From Rotaria macrura (Eukaryota; Rotifera; Eurotatoria; Philodinida; Philodinidae): DNA of 64,000 nucleotides. The stretch covers positions 57,976 through 121,975 of the forward strand of contig OENT01000404.1 of assembly GCA_900239685.1 (NCBI GenBank), written 5' to 3'. The notes beneath the pieces were generated by a model. That model made no database searches, was not told where the DNA came from, and was given only the letters and a program-made list of their open reading frames with translations. Shown piece after piece: positions 1-14,195 of this stretch. Position numbers and translations under genes: made by a program. The stretch's first letter is position 1; each line of letters opens with the position of its first letter.

Positions 1-778
1 GAAGTACCGCTTAAAACAGTGTTTATATATTATAATAGGATGAATAGGAAAATGGTTATTAGAAATCTTGACATCAGTGAATAGAGAGACAACATTCGTC
101 GCTTTCTTTTGTTATTCCATGATAGAGAATTTTTTGTTAAAATTACCTTGACGCAGTGATAATAAGTTTTTAAAATATAATACTCTTATTATCTAGTCTT
201 CGATAAAGATATGTTTGAATAGTTCATCTTTTAATTGCTGAAAATTAAATGTCATTATAACTAAGGCTCATGTTGAGTGATGAAACTTTCAATTCTTCTC
301 GAACAAATATACATTTCCGAAAGAGCAATCAAAGACGATTTTCATAGTTAAACGTTTCTAGCTGAAGTAAATCCTTCTACTTTGGAAATTTCGTATGAAA
401 CCATCCGATTATTTGTTGCAGAAATAAGTCTCTGTTCACATCGTGTTGCAGTCAAGCATCTGCATACCATCAACTTCACAGATAATAGATGCCGAACATA
501 GACCTAGATAAAAATTCATTTTTTTATAAGCTATCATTCGTGATAAAGGCGTCTATCTCAATGAAGATGAAGTTTGTTCGTTTTTCTTTTCTATTATTTA
601 CTTTTAGTGGTCGACAGAGGGAGAGAGCAGTCGTGATCATATATATCTATTCTTGTTGTTTCTATTCGTCTATTGATTTCACCTGAATATTCATTCTTCA
701 TGTTGTCGAATGAATCACAGTTTTTTTGTTATTTATTTACTTTTCATTTCGATCATTTAAGAGCTATATGTAAAAAAA
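1..778. other. intergenic, no gene recognised
   Basis: AT-rich upstream flank of MRM3. The one short open frame here (about 489-686) has no recognisable domain and low-complexity composition. No repeat or RNA gene is visible. The first exon of MRM3 follows a run of A just before its ATG. Confidence 0.5.
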
Positions 779-3313
779 ATGTCTCTTTTTCGATGTAATC
801 GTATTCTTTTATCTCATTTAATATTATCGAAACAAGCACGGCTTATCAAGCCGACTTATTGTTCATCAATAATAATTCGTCATGCCACTGAAATTCGTTC
901 ACGAAAACCAATTCCAAAACCTACGAAACAGCGAAAGAATACGGTGAATCCAATTGCACAAATAAAAAAATTGGGTGATAAAGCAGGCAGGCTGGATTTC
1001 CATTGATTTCTTTATCGTGAATTTGAATGGAATGAATCTATATATATATATATATTTAGCCAACATACTATCGAATGAAAATTTGGAAGCTATATACAAT
1101 CGTTATGATCCCTTACGTGAAGAAATGTCTAAAGATCCAGCTTTTCTTGATCAATTGGCAAACGTTAAAAATCCTCTACAAAACATAATTCATTTAAACG
1201 ATAATGATATTCGATTTAGGTAAAAAAAAGATTATCAGAAATGAAGAAGATATTCGATTGCATTATAATTATTCTTGTTTTCTCTCTGTTCATACACATT
1301 TTAGTAATCGTATAATGAAAGCAAAAAGTCGTCAAGAACGTTATAAAAAAGGGTATATCCTACTCGAAGGAAAACGTTTAATAGCTGATGCCATACAAGC
1401 CGGTGCTGATCTTCTTACAATATTCGTTACAGATCAACAAATTTTAGATGTAAATATAAATTTGTTTTTGTAAAATCATTCCAATTTTTTTCTTTGTTGA
1501 GTCGATGTATATTTTTTAAGCTATAACAAGATATTTTAAACTAACGCTAGTCCATATCTGTGGAAGATGTTTTATGCAGAAATGTCCGAAATCCTTGTTG
1601 TTCAATAATCGAACGAGAACTAAAAATAAAATAATGTTGAAGACAGAGAGACATACAAATCCATCGTTTTTACAACGATTTCGAATGAAAATACTGCGCA
1701 CGCAAGTCTTTTTTGTCTATTGTTCACGGAGAATTGTAGTTTATTCGATAGAAGACTTTCGACGATTCCATCTTTCAATTTCCTACTAGTATACAAATCG
1801 TTCGTTATTGAGCTGACAAACGATCTTTTACAATACTCATAAAAACATTAGAAATCGATATTGATTTAAATAGAAAAAAAAATTTGAATATCGTCCTGAT
1901 AAAATGTTTCTAGTAGAGATCTATCGAAAGAAAAAAAAACAGGCTTTGAACAATCATTCTGAAGTATTATTATTGAGTAAGTATAGAGATAGAAATAAAG
2001 CAGTTATTGACATCTCTTTCTTTTCTTTGTAGTCGAAATTACTTCATATCATTCTCTATATTCTTATTTATTCTTCTATTGACAATCCATGTGTTCTTGA
2101 ATCTGTCATTGTTTTATTGAGTACTTCAATTTTTTCTCAAGTTTCTACGTATATACGTGCATATGTATTCAGGTGGAATCTTGTGTTTGAATTAAAACCA
2201 ATGAAAAGATTTTAAAACGATTCATTACAATATTCTTTATATTATGAATCATTCATTTACAAAATTCGAGTCAAATTTTTCAATGCCCTAACAATAAACT
2301 CCTCTATGATGAGAGTAACGAATCTTGTTGAATTATGAAATCGTCTTTCATTTTTAGACGATTGATTTTTCACCAACGGATCTTAACTTTTCTGCTTATC
2401 GAATTTCATCTAGTGCCTTTCGCACATGGTCAGATGTACAAACAAGCCAAGGTGTCATGGGTATGTCAGAAACAAAGCAACTTCTATGAAACAAACTAAT
2501 AAATTGTTTTAGCAATATTTGCCATGCCAAGAGCTGATGATTGTAAATTTCCACAACGCGTAACACTTCCCATAACTGTCATATGTGATAATATACGCGA
2601 TCCAGGAAATATGGGAACAATTATTCGAACATGTGCTGCTGTTGGTTGTGATCGTTTGATAGCAATAAAAGGTTGTGTAGATATTTGGGATCCAAAAGTT
2701 ATTCGCTCAGGTATGGGTGGACACTTTCGTTTACCGATAATAAATGATATTGGATGGGAAACAATAAATAATCATGTGCCTGAAAATAGTAATGTTTTTC
2801 TTGCTGATTATAAGTATTCATTCGAAGATAAACATACAACGAACGATGATGATAATCGTAAGTAATAGAACATAATCGAACGATATATTTTCTTATCATA
2901 TGTTTTGTTATTAATTAGCATCAAAGAAAATGTTCGAAGAAATGCTTGAAAAACGTAAACAAATGAAAACAAAAGATTTAACTGAAGATCGTTCATATTC
3001 ATCAACAAACAATCGTTTCTTACCATTATATAAAAATATTCCGATTGATTACAAATCGTTATGGAATGCATTCTCAAATATTAAATCATCGGATCATTCG
3101 ACAATAATTGTTGGTGGTGAAACCGAAGGTATAAGTCTTCAAGCAAGAAAATTAACGATTGAAAATAAAGGGAAAATGGTTTACATACCATTGTTAAACG
3201 ATGTTGAAAGTTTAAATGTCAGCATTGCGTTAAGTGTTATTTTAATTGAATTAAGAAAGTCTTATGAAGATATTGTTCAAAAAGCTTATTCAATTCAAGA
3301 TAAACACGATTAA
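779..3313 (+). CDS. MRM3: mitochondrial rRNA methyltransferase 3 (SpoU/TrmH family)
   Basis: Predicted 2'-O-ribose methyltransferase that modifies the peptidyl-transferase loop of mitochondrial large-subunit rRNA (family knowledge). Six exons fit: 779-974, 1060-1219, 1305-1449, 2358-2460, 2513-2857, 2919-3313, giving 447 aa. The N-terminus is basic and Ser/Arg-rich with few acids, as in a mitochondrial targeting peptide. The substrate-binding domain carries GYILLEGKRLIADAI. The SpoU catalytic domain shows CDNIRDPGNMGTIIRT (motif 1, with its Asn and Arg), VIRSGMGGHFRLP (motif 2) and IIVGGETEGIS followed by IPLLNDVESLNVSIALSVIL (motif 3, the SAM-binding knot). Intron 3 is about 0.9 kb; the others are about 52-86 bp. 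The first donor (GTGATA) is weak, so the exon 1/2 junction is the least certain part. The stop lies only 71 bp before the next start codon. Confidence 0.9.
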
Positions 3314-3384
3314 TTTTGTTATTGTTTTTCAGATAATTGTTGCTTTTTGTTTTTAAAATTCAAAAGAACAAATAAGATATTTCA
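3314..3384 (+). promoter_or_regulatory. 71-bp intercistronic spacer with a 3' splice acceptor
   Basis: Only 71 bp separate the MRM3 stop from the capping-protein ATG. They contain no AATAAA, but there is a strong T-rich acceptor ending in CAG at about 3320-3332, 17-19 bp after the stop. This is the arrangement expected where spliced-leader trans-splicing resolves a polycistronic transcript. It could also be a short 5'-UTR intron end. Confidence 0.5.
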
Positions 3385-5702
3385 ATGGCTGAAATATTGA
3401 CAGACGAAGAAAAAGCAAGTGTTGCTCGACGTTTCATTGCTCATGCACCACCGGGTGAATTCAATGAAGTTTTTAATGGTAAGCCAATGTGTGTTAGATA
3501 AAAGAATATTAAGATTGGAAAATTTCTTGTACTTTTCACTGTAGATGTTCGAACATTATTGAATGACGATGGATTAGTTAGACGTTCGGTTTCGAAGTAA
3601 GATTAATTAAATGTACATTGAATTTCAGATCTATTTTCTTGTATAAATTAAATCGAAACACAATATAGATAATGACGAAGCATACGAATACTACCCATAG
3701 AATAATGCATGGGACAGAATATCGTGAAAAATGAAATATAATTCATAGGTTGTCATGGAGAACATTATGTGGTTTAATCGAACAGCTCACCAGGATTCAT
3801 TTTCAATGTGTGAAGAAATGCTTTGATTAAATTCTATTCTCCGTCTGAGTTTATCATGTGTCATGAAGGCTGCTAGAACGATTCAGAGATCTTAATGCAC
3901 GAATCAAAGTCTTCTTTCATTTTTAAAGTATAGTACCAAGATTTTTTAGTGTTGTAAAATCCTAGCATGCATTGCATCGGTGCAGTAAAAAGAGCGTGGT
4001 TAAAAAAAAAACAATGACTCATCAAAATTGATTCTTTTAAAGATTTTATTTCTAAACGATATCCTTCAACTGAGCATATCATTGAGATCAGTTTTCTGCC
4101 TAACTCAATACCAAACAAGTACATATTCATTTTTTACGTATTGTGCGTCAGATTGAACATTTTTAGTCAAACAATAAAAAATCATAGATTTCTTTTCTAT
4201 TGTGATTCCAAAACGAATCGATCCGTGCTGTTTATACATTAGTTCATATAATAAATCTATGCACTATATTTTAGCATATTGCATTCGAAACACTTGACAG
4301 AATTTTCATTTTTCTCTGACTTCCTTTGAATCATAACATTAGTGATTTCGAGATAGATATACTCGTAACATGTATATTTTAGAGCGTTTGCTGAATATAA
4401 TCGTGATCAATATATTCCAACCAAAGTACAAGGTGCAGAAGAAGAATGTCTTATAACTGACGCTAATGATTTAGGTGATGGCCGATTTTATGATCCTCGT
4501 ACACGACAAAGTTTCAAGTATACGATTCTTATTATTCAACAATGAATCTAATTTTATTGTTAAATACGAAAAATGGAATTTTAGATTTGATCATTTACGA
4601 CGTGAAGCATCTGAATATCAACCGCATCCACCGGATGAACAATCCGAACCGTGGCGTTTAACATTTGAAAAAGAACTAACTGAATATGTTAAAGAACGGT
4701 ATCCCTATGGTGCTTGTACAGTTATAGGTGGAAGTGATGCAGATACGATAACATTAGCGGCTTTTATTGAAAGTCATAAATTTGAACCGAAAAACTTTTG
4801 GTATTACTGTTTGTTTGTTTGTTTGTTTTTGCATGCATGCATTAGACTCTTTCGTATTTATAGGAATGGACGATGGCGTTCAAAATGGTCCATGGCATTT
4901 AGTAAAGGAGAAAACGAATGTTCATTAACCGGACTGGTTAAAGCTCAAGTAAAATTATTAAAAATTTCTCGATTCGACTCATCCATTCCAATAGAAATTG
5001 TATTATGAGAAATTGTTTTCTTCTAGCAAGAATTAGAATTTAACGAATAGGTTTTTTCAAGCAAAACAAACCAAACGGAAGTTGAGAATATTTCGCATCA
5101 CTACATTCTCGATCATTTTTTATTATTGCTCGATGAATATAGTTCATAGAAACATCATCGAATCGAACTAAGATTCTTTTATCAAGGCCTAAGTATTTGA
5201 CTTGAGTACATAAATGAATTCATTCAGACCCCTCAACTGCATACCTTGATGATGTTGTTGTCTAATGTTGGTGATACCACCAGTTGTACTCTGACGTTTA
5301 TTTTGTTTTTTTTTTAAATTTAGGTTCACTATTTTGAAGATGGCAATGTACAACTAGTCAGTAGCAAAGATATAACAGAAACGATTCAACTTCAAGTAGA
5401 ACTAAAATTTCAAAAGATAAGAGTAAATTTCTGACTTTCCTAGGATGAGACAACAACTGCAAAAGAAATTATTCGAATTATTCGTCAAGCCGAAGATAAT
5501 TATCAAGTAAAACTTTAAAAAATCTGCCTTACTTGAATTATATACTTTGTTGTGTTTTTAGCAAGCTGTTAATGAAAACTATCAAGTCATGTCCGATTCA
5601 ACATTTAAAGCCTTACGTCGTCAACTTCCAATAACGAAAGCTAAAATTGATTGGACAAAAATTACAGCTTATAAGATTGGTTCTGAACTTAAAAATGCTT
5701 AA
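3385..5702 (+). CDS. CAPZA: F-actin-capping protein subunit alpha
   Basis: Alpha subunit of the CapZ heterodimer, which caps actin barbed ends in the cytoplasm. Eight exons: 3385-3478, 3545-3596, 4383-4517, 4585-4800, 4864-4948, 5324-5395, 5444-5506, 5562-5702, giving 285 aa, the usual family length (about 286). Diagnostic stretches are [18 protein letters not shown] near the N-terminus, [30 protein letters not shown], and the C-terminal actin-binding tentacle beginning at [17 protein letters not shown]. Intron 2 is 786 bp; most others are 47-66 bp. An AATAAA starts just after the stop (about 5706). The gene follows MRM3 so closely that co-transcription is likely. Confidence 0.96.
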
Positions 5703-5996
5703 ACAAATAAATTAATTTAATATATATCGAAACATTCCACCTTGGTGACAGTTCGTTTTTTTTTCTGCTTAATTTGTTCAATTATTAAAAAAAACAACAC
5801 ACACACTCGCACACACAACGTTTTCTTTCGGTTCATCATACCAATGTCTTCTTACTGTCTCTTCTCTTTTTAATTTACACATCATTCTATTTGACTCTTT
5901 TATGATTGAAATGAAAAAAGATATATCTTATATGATAGAAATGTCGATTTTTTTTTCTTGGTTGTTTCAGATTGTTTTACTTTCAAGTGAACAATA

Positions 5997-8900
5997 ATGA
6001 TTGGTGAACACAGTGACGGACAATTATCGGATACCTATTTGGATAACATTATAAAACAATTGGAAATATCGGATGGATCACAAGCAACATCATCTGTCCG
6101 GTATGTTTCCAATTGAGAAAACTATCAACGAGATTTTTTCATGATTTTATTTCGATTAGTTCGGTATTTGTTCGTAATGATGCCGGAACATTCTTAAGAA
6201 AGCTTGATGAACGTGTCAAGTATTATGATAGTGAAATTGAAAAATTATGTAATTTTCAATATCAAAGTTTTGTTAAATCTTTTCATGAATTACTACAAGT
6301 ACGAAAAGATACAACAATTATGAAGGTTAATATTCTTACGTTTAATTCAATGATGATCAAGAAATACATGCCAATTAGTTCCTTTCTAATTTCTATGTTT
6401 TGTGTAATAGAATGAACTTGTAAAAAATAATCGAACAATGCAAGAAGCTGGAAAACGATTAGCCGAAAAAACTGATGCTCTAATCAAAGCTTATCATCGA
6501 CAGAGTAATATACAACAAACTATCGATGCTCTATCACAAGCTTTTCCAGGTATGATTAAATCAAAGAGCTACTCATCGGATTATTTGAACCAGAGAGCGC
6601 ATGTCGAAATCATCGATTAATAAATGAAAACTATTGAATTCCAGACTATCGATTAGGATCATATCTGTATGTATCATAAGGATTACCAGAAGAATCTTTA
6701 AATGCATATATACAATTTGAAGTACTAAAATTAAAAAATATTAAAAAATTCTCATGTTTGTATTTTGAATCATCATCAGTCATAATTCACACATCAATTA
6801 CTTTTGATAAGAAATGGATTGACTAGTGGAAAATATTCAAAATGATTTCCAAAACCCTAACAGTAGATGATTTTCTTGCATATAATGATGGTACCGATTG
6901 ATTGAGCTGATGGATCTTTCATTGTATGAATAAATCCTAACATTTTTCTATATTGTTTTCGATTAAACAGACATCGTTTGTATGAATGTTTCCTTTTTCA
7001 TACAGATTCCATCATTGACTATTGATAGTACTTACATGAAATCTATCATGGTTGCTAATTAATATAAAGACAATTGGAATAAGACAATAGATTCCTATGG
7101 TTTTATTTCGGTTACAAGAATACAACATTTCCCTGAACATTAATTTGCAAGATTTTTATATTTGTTTTTTTTTTAGTTTTTGAAACATATCGAAAATTAC
7201 AAGAGTGTATGGAAGAGAAAAAGTAAGATACTGACATTGTGCCGTTTTATTTCGTTATGTTATCTATGTTTTTAATGATAGATTATATCCAGCATTAAAA
7301 TTACTCGAACAACTAGAAACTAAACACCTTGTTCTTGTCAAAGAACATCGGTGGTCTGAACTTATTCAACATAATATTGCAAAATTTCGTAATCAAATAC
7401 GCAATGAATCGCATAATGAATTAAAAAATTTTCTTGAAAATGTTGCAACGCATGCAGATAAAATTGGAAAAAGTGCTTTTGCACAAGTATGTTTAACAGT
7501 TAATTTCTATTAGAAAAATAAGATATTTGCTCGTAAAAGAAAAATAAAGTATCATCTAGTTTAAATTAGTAATATTTAGATGATTTTTATCTCTCTTAAC
7601 TTTTGCTTAAATCAATCCTTATGAATGAGAGCCTTTTTTACATTATCATCTGATTGAAATTATTTACTATTGATAATTAGTGAAATATGTGAAACAAAAG
7701 TTTTTATGATTCGAGTTATTGAAGTCAAATGAGAGAAACATAAGATGTTCGAACTAAGACTGTTGCATCTCTTAGAAGGTGGTTTGATGATAACTGTTCA
7801 GCTGATCATAATATATTGATGGTAGTACGATTGTACGTTTACATTTGTATGAGTATAAATGAAAATGTCGTACGCAATCTGCGTAATTTCATGAGAATGG
7901 TAATTGTAGTAAATACTATCACAGTTCAATTGTGATCGAAAATAAAAATCAGATCAAGTTGTGATGCCAATAGACTTTTATGCACGGCTAACTTCTGGCT
8001 ACCTACAAGGTTTTATGTCTTTCGTTCGAAAGATACTTTCTCAGTAAACGACAGCTTGATTAATATCATATGCTATATTTTGCTTTTCGTTGGCTATTGC
8101 AGTGAAGCGAAACATTATAGAATTAGATAACAGACTATTTTTACAGGTTGATCTATGTGTTAAAAATAAAATGCATGCACGAAATTTGTGTTTGTTTCAG
8201 GCAGCATATCGCCTTGATATTGATCGCCGTTATTATATATTAGAAGAAGATCGAAGAAGAGATCAACAACAACCACAAGATGCATCGACGACTGATTTAG
8301 CTTTAATCAATATGAATATAACAGAATCAATAGATTTCTCTCCCATATATAAAAGTCTTCATATAAATATATTTCTTAATTGTAAAGAAGAATTTTCTAA
8401 ACATTATCAACGTGAAAAACTTAAACAAGCTCCTGTTATACTGGGTGTATCACCTAAAATGCATGAGTCATTTGATGCATTCAAAAAATACTTACAACGT
8501 GTAACAGGCTTTTTTATTGTTGAAGATCATGTTATGAATACGACAGAAGGTTTAATTGATCAAAGATTTTATTATGAATTAAGTGAAGATGCAACTCAAC
8601 AATTATTAGCTGTACTTCGACGAGCAGTGGTTAGTATTTTATCGAAGTTTTTTTTTCAACGATATTTTCCATTATTTCACCCATATTCATAAACAGGAGT
8701 TTTGTTTACAACCGATTACTACCGACGGGGTAATTTCATGGTAGAGAGAAAAAAACAATCAGATTTAGCTGCTCCAATTTTTTAAATTTTACTGTGTTGA
8801 AAGAGAAAAGAAAAACATAATTGTGGTCTTTTCGTTCTAGTCGGTCTCATACAAGCCAGAATTAATGCTCGATATGAAAATTGTTGTTGTACTATTTTGT

Positions 8901-11808
8901 GCTGCCATTAAAGAATCTGGTTTTCCAGTAACACCATTATTAGATGTTTTAATGGAATTAAGGTTCGACAAGATGAATTACTTCTCAAAATGTATGCTCT
9001 ATGACTTCTATTTATTGTTTAGAGAAAGTTACCAACACTTATTATTAACACAATGGGGTCAAAAATTTAAAGAAATTCTTCAAAAAGATAACTATACACA
9101 AATGGTTATTGAAGATGAAACACAATATCAACTTCTACTAAGACAATTTCCATTGAGAATCGAAGCAACTGAAAGAGTTCGTATTAGAATAAAAAATTTC
9201 TCTTTTGTTTCATTGTATGAAAATTTCTTATGTTTCCAGTTACCATTTCCACGTTCATTACCATACAGTGAATCAGTACCAAAGATATTTCTTGAAATAA
9301 AAGATTTCGCAACAGTTTGTGCTAAATTTGTCAAAGGACTTAATGTCAGGTAAATTATCTTTTAGAAAGACTCGATAGAGATTCGTATATCTGTTTGTTC
9401 TCTTGTTTTTTTTTAGTAAAACTGAAATCGATGATATGATTCGAAAACCATCTAATTTATTATTAACAAAAACTCTCAAAAGTGCTTTAGTGGATTTAAC
9501 GGCTGCTGAATCAGAAACACAGCTCAATTTTTCACAAGTAGAATTCATATAACAAATCGAAAATTATCAATAGAATTTAAATATCATTTCTAGCTGGTGC
9601 AAATTTGTATTAATACAATACATCTAGAAAATGCAATGCCATATCTCGAAGATTACATCGTTGCTTTAGTACAGTGAGTAAAAGCCAGAACACTTTCAAG
9701 ATTTTACACCATAGAGTACTCATGAAATTTGATTCTTGACCGAATAATCAATTGAAAAATCATTCACCACATAAACCCAAGTGAAATATTTAGTTAAGTA
9801 CTAAGTAATGAACGAATATATTGTCGATAAGATTTTATTCTACATAATTCGAAAACAACCATAAATCTATCGATTAGATATAACACTTCTACTTTGTGCA
9901 CATCCATTGAAACTTCGTATATAATTTAAAACATATCGTCTCAATTACATCTATTAATTAATGTTGCTAAAATTGAATAATCGTACTGTGTAATTATTAA
10001 TTTTTAGTGGTAGTACAAAACAAATCGGTCTTCGACTACAAGGTGCATCAATGCTCAAAGTAATCTATTTTCAAATTTGAATCGATTTACAATTGTTTCT
10101 GTTGTCTCTAGGATATTCGAAGTCTTGTAGAAGATCGTATACACGATAAACTGAATGATAAAATCGATCAATGTCTTGATATTGGTAATCTATTCAAAAC
10201 AAAATCTTATTCATATTTTTTTATCATTCCGATTTCTTTTCTTTTGAAAAACATAATAATTTCAGCTTCCTATGACTGGATGATGCAAGAATCGTCTGGT
10301 GTTGCTAGTGATTATATTACTACAACAATTCAATTTCTTGAAAATACATTTCGTGCATTTACACATTTACCTGTAAGTATTGACTAAAAATATTTATATA
10401 TATATTTTCTTCATAGGTTAAATATTCATCGAGAATTATTTATATTTTTTGTTTTCTTCATCTATGATTAATGAAGCATTTTATTTTCTTTCTATTTTTT
10501 CTTCTAGCGAAGAGTAAGTTAGATTGATTAATTCACACGTATTATAGATGACTCTGTACCACAAAGGAGAAACTGATTGCTAAACATTTAGATGGAATCT
10601 CTATCTGAAAGATAATTTTGTTTATCTTGATTGCTCTTATTAACTAATCAGATTTATTTGTTTCTATTCGAATTTATCTCTAGAATATATTTGTAGACAC
10701 AACTATCTCAAACAACGTGTTTATCAGCATGTAAACATATATCAAAATCATTAACAGATAAAATTCTTAGTCCAGATGTTAAAGCAATATCATTTGGTGC
10801 TCTCGAACAAATGAGTCTCGATTTATTGCAATGTGAAGGTTCGGCTTTCTTTGATTTATTATTACTATTATTTTAATAGTTTTTATAAATAATCTTACTT
10901 ATTAAAATTGTCTCAACTCAAAATTTAGCTACGAACAGATATTTGTGAATATAAGGAAACTCTAGCAGAACACAGACTTATGAACTACTAATCAAAGTCT
11001 TAGATTGTTTGAGATATATTCATAATCAATATCAAAATCTAGAAGTGTTTATCATACGATATCACATTTGTTTTCATAAAATACGCGTTGTTCGCAAATT
11101 TTCTTATAATCTAACTGACTTGACCATTAATTTGGAGTCTTTCAGATTCACATGTCACGTATCTTCTAGAATTTCGATTCTAATGTGCCATGACATAGAA
11201 TATAAGATGGGGGCTGTTGCGAAACCGTTTTAAATTCAATATATAGTTACTAGTTTACTATTGAAAATTTTTCTTATGATACTGCGAAAATGATTAGTTC
11301 GACTTTGTTGCTTCAATTTTAAAAAGAAAATTTTTGATTTATTTAGTATTTGCAACAAAAGTGAATATTTCAAATTTGGATAATGAAACATTATTATTAT
11401 GTTTTCAAGATTTACGTCAAGTAAAATTTCAAAACAAAAACTAATCAGTTTTCATCAAACCATTCATTATTGTATATGTTTTAGTTATTCGATCTTATTA
11501 TGGATAAACAATGGTCGATTTATTTTGAACAATATAATGATGAAAATTCACCGTTCAGACGAGTTAATCCACATACAGCTTTTATTGTTGTTGAGAAGTA
11601 TGTCAACTTAAAAAAACTAGTTTTTATCACTAAAAACTATCACAAACTAAATAATAAAATGTTTTTCCTTAATTTCTTTAGATTACGCGAAGGATTAAAA
11701 CGGCCATTATTACTCAAGTTTAACAGACCAGCTTTAGAAAAAGAAAATATTAAATTATTGGAAACAGTTTCAAAAGATTTACGTAATTTAATTAATGAAA
11801 ATTCATAA
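5997..11808 (+). CDS. EXOC6: exocyst complex component 6 (Sec15)
   Basis: Sec15 links Rab GTPases (Rab11, or Sec4 in yeast) to the exocyst, which tethers secretory vesicles at the plasma membrane. Eighteen exons fit: 5997-6100, 6160-6325, 6411-6549, 7177-7222, 7282-7486, 8201-8629, 8841-8962, 9023-9176, 9240-9349, 9417-9537, 9594-9673, 10008-10059, 10112-10184, 10266-10372, 10697-10838, 11347-11420, 11485-11597, 11682-11808, giving 787 aa (human about 804). The N-terminal coiled-coil part has EIEKLCNFQYQSFVKSFHEL and DKIGKSAFAQ. The C-terminal helical bundle has KTEIDDMIRKPSNLLLTKTL, ASYDWMMQESSGVASDY and WSIYFEQYNDENSPFRRVNP. A TTTCAG acceptor lies about 27 bp before the ATG. The 63-bp intron 9177-9239 is in frame and open, so retention is possible. 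AATAAA overlaps the end of the gene. Confidence 0.94.
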
Positions 11809-11950
11809 ATAAATTATCTGATTTTCAACCATCATTTTTTTCCGTGCATCTCTTTGTGAATTGTTAAATGTCTTTTTACTTCCTGTTCTTTTCATTATAT
11901 TTCATGTATATTTGTGTGCTCAAAAATGTTATTTAACTGGCTATTCGATT

Positions 11951-11987
<37 letters not shown>

Positions 11988-14195
11988 CATATATATATAA
12001 ATTATTTTTAAGTTGCGTCTGTTTTTTTTAATGAACTAATGAATATATTACAGAATAAGAACTTTTAAATCAAACGTCTAATTTTGAATGATTGAATGTG
12101 TTGAATTCGTTTTCATAGAAAACTATTTCAGCGATAGATTTATAAATGATTTTTTCGTACTAATTACAGATAGGTTTCGACAAGGTTTTTCACCCGTCTC
12201 TGCCGAAAAAGATATGCGTTCAATGTAATTATTTTTGTCATGACATTGAGATGCTTTTAGGTTTATACGCAAAATTTTAGATTCGCAAATCGCACGATTA
12301 ACTTTATTTTTCAAATTACTTTCAGACCGTTGTTACGCTACTTTTCAGATGAATTATTGTCAAGTTGTGAATGAGTTTTTCATACAAATACATTCGACAA
12401 CTCGATTCTCTTGTAATAATCATGATAAAAAGCGGTTTCTTCCTAACCATTGAGAAAATAACCACCTGTTTGACAATAAAACTGTTTGTAGTCTAATCTT
12501 ACATAGACAAGAGTAATCGAAATAAATACTGAGCAAATGATGATCAAAAAGTCCTTTATTCATTCGTAATAGTTTATGAAACCCATCGTTATTTCTTTCA
12601 GTAACAGTATGAAAATACTGCCCCAACAACCGCAGCTGAAAATTATTTGAATGCGGCTACCGTTTCATTCCTCAAACGAAATGATTGATATAAAACTTGA
12701 GTGTATATATTTCTTTCATACGCAAACTAAACAGATACGATTTTTCTCTTCAGCTAGCACTAGGTGATAGTGTAGATTCGAAATAAATGGATCTGATAAG
12801 TAGCTTACCAGTGGTCTAAAAGTAATTTAACAATAAAGCAAATGGCGAAACTTGTGAATTTGAAAGTTTGCGCATAATGCTAAATATGTCTCAGGATAAT
12901 GATAAAGTAGTTACATTGAAATTGCATCATTTATAATGCCCTATATAGATACTTACATCTAGATTTCTAAAATTTTTTTGTGATGATTTCGAACAAGAAG
13001 AATTGGAAAATACTGCTTGAAATTCAACAATTCAACTTTAGGATTAAATAATATATTATTCGGCTTTGAATATACAACGAAAGACTTCATTTTCGTAGAT
13101 AACAATCCCCCGAAATAGTCTACAATGGTCTTGGATATGATTAAACTTGGTTGTGAAGAAAAGATCGACATTCAAACTTCGAGTCTGTCCATGTCGTCGT
13201 ACTGACTGATCAACTCTTCGCATTGAAAAATATCATCGAGACTATATTACACAAGCCACTATGTTTATTGGGTGACGATATCAAGAATAATACTAATGTC
13301 AGTTCGGCATATTTCACACCATCAGTTCAAGTATATATGAAACTGAAGTTGCGTCGATTCAAGAGTTTTAAGAAGGGATACATCGAAGATCTATGTCTTT
13401 CAACAAGCTTTAATAGTTATAGATCAATGAAAAGCACTGCACATTCAATAGTACTCGATACTCAATCGGTGGCTTGCTCGTCACCATGGCTATATTAATC
13501 TGGCATTTTGTATAAAACTTGCGATTCTTCTAGTCAACATCAAACGAGAAGCGTAATTCAAAGATAGAGACGAAGAAATTAATTTCTTGAAAGACAAAAT
13601 ATTTTTGTTCATCAATCGGATACAAAAACAATCATAGGCTACCGTACACAGATCGCATATGACAAGTGAATTTCGTCCGTATGAATAATAATGTCTAGAC
13701 TAAACTAGCTGAACAAATTTAGATGGTCAACAGGAAGGCTTCACCCAGCTGACATAAATTACCAAAGTAAGCGACTACGCAAAAGCAGCCAAATTTCATT
13801 GAATTCTAGCACAAACCCATCGTGTAATTATCTAAAACTAAACTGCATTCATCAATTGCGTTCAATGTAATTATAAAGATATGGGTGAGTATATCAAAAT
13901 GTTTCTCGAACAAACTTTTTGGGTGATTAGTAGCTACTTAGCAACTTATTACATGAATACCGGTAATGTGTATGATAGCATAGGCAAATAGTTAATCGTT
14001 AGAATGTATGAGAACGAAAACAATTCACATGCCAAGGTGCAACATGAGCCAGATAGTGATTGTATAGGAAACGCGACACAATCTCGAGACAATACTTATC
14101 AAGACTACGAGAACTCCGTTATGCTTCTTCAAAAATTTCCGATCAGTTCGAATTCCTAATAGGAGTTAAAAATAGAAGGGCACCTATTGCTATAG
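11809..14195. other. intergenic, no gene recognised
   Basis: No gene can be supported in 2.4 kb. Short open frames at 12123-12314 (-), 12420-12629 (-), 12959-13171 (-) and 13223-13498 (+) lack domains, and no splice-linked extension was found. A TA/CA microsatellite lies at 11950-12000, with the MITE at the right end. Confidence 0.5.
11950..12000. repeat. (TA)n microsatellite
   Basis: About 50 bp of alternating TA, interrupted by CATACATA near 11983-11990. It lies about 140 bp after the EXOC6 stop. Confidence 0.9.

Noticed and set aside
13223..13498. 91-codon frame in the 11.8-15.5 kb gap
   Set aside because: No domain, no splice partners, and AT-driven composition.
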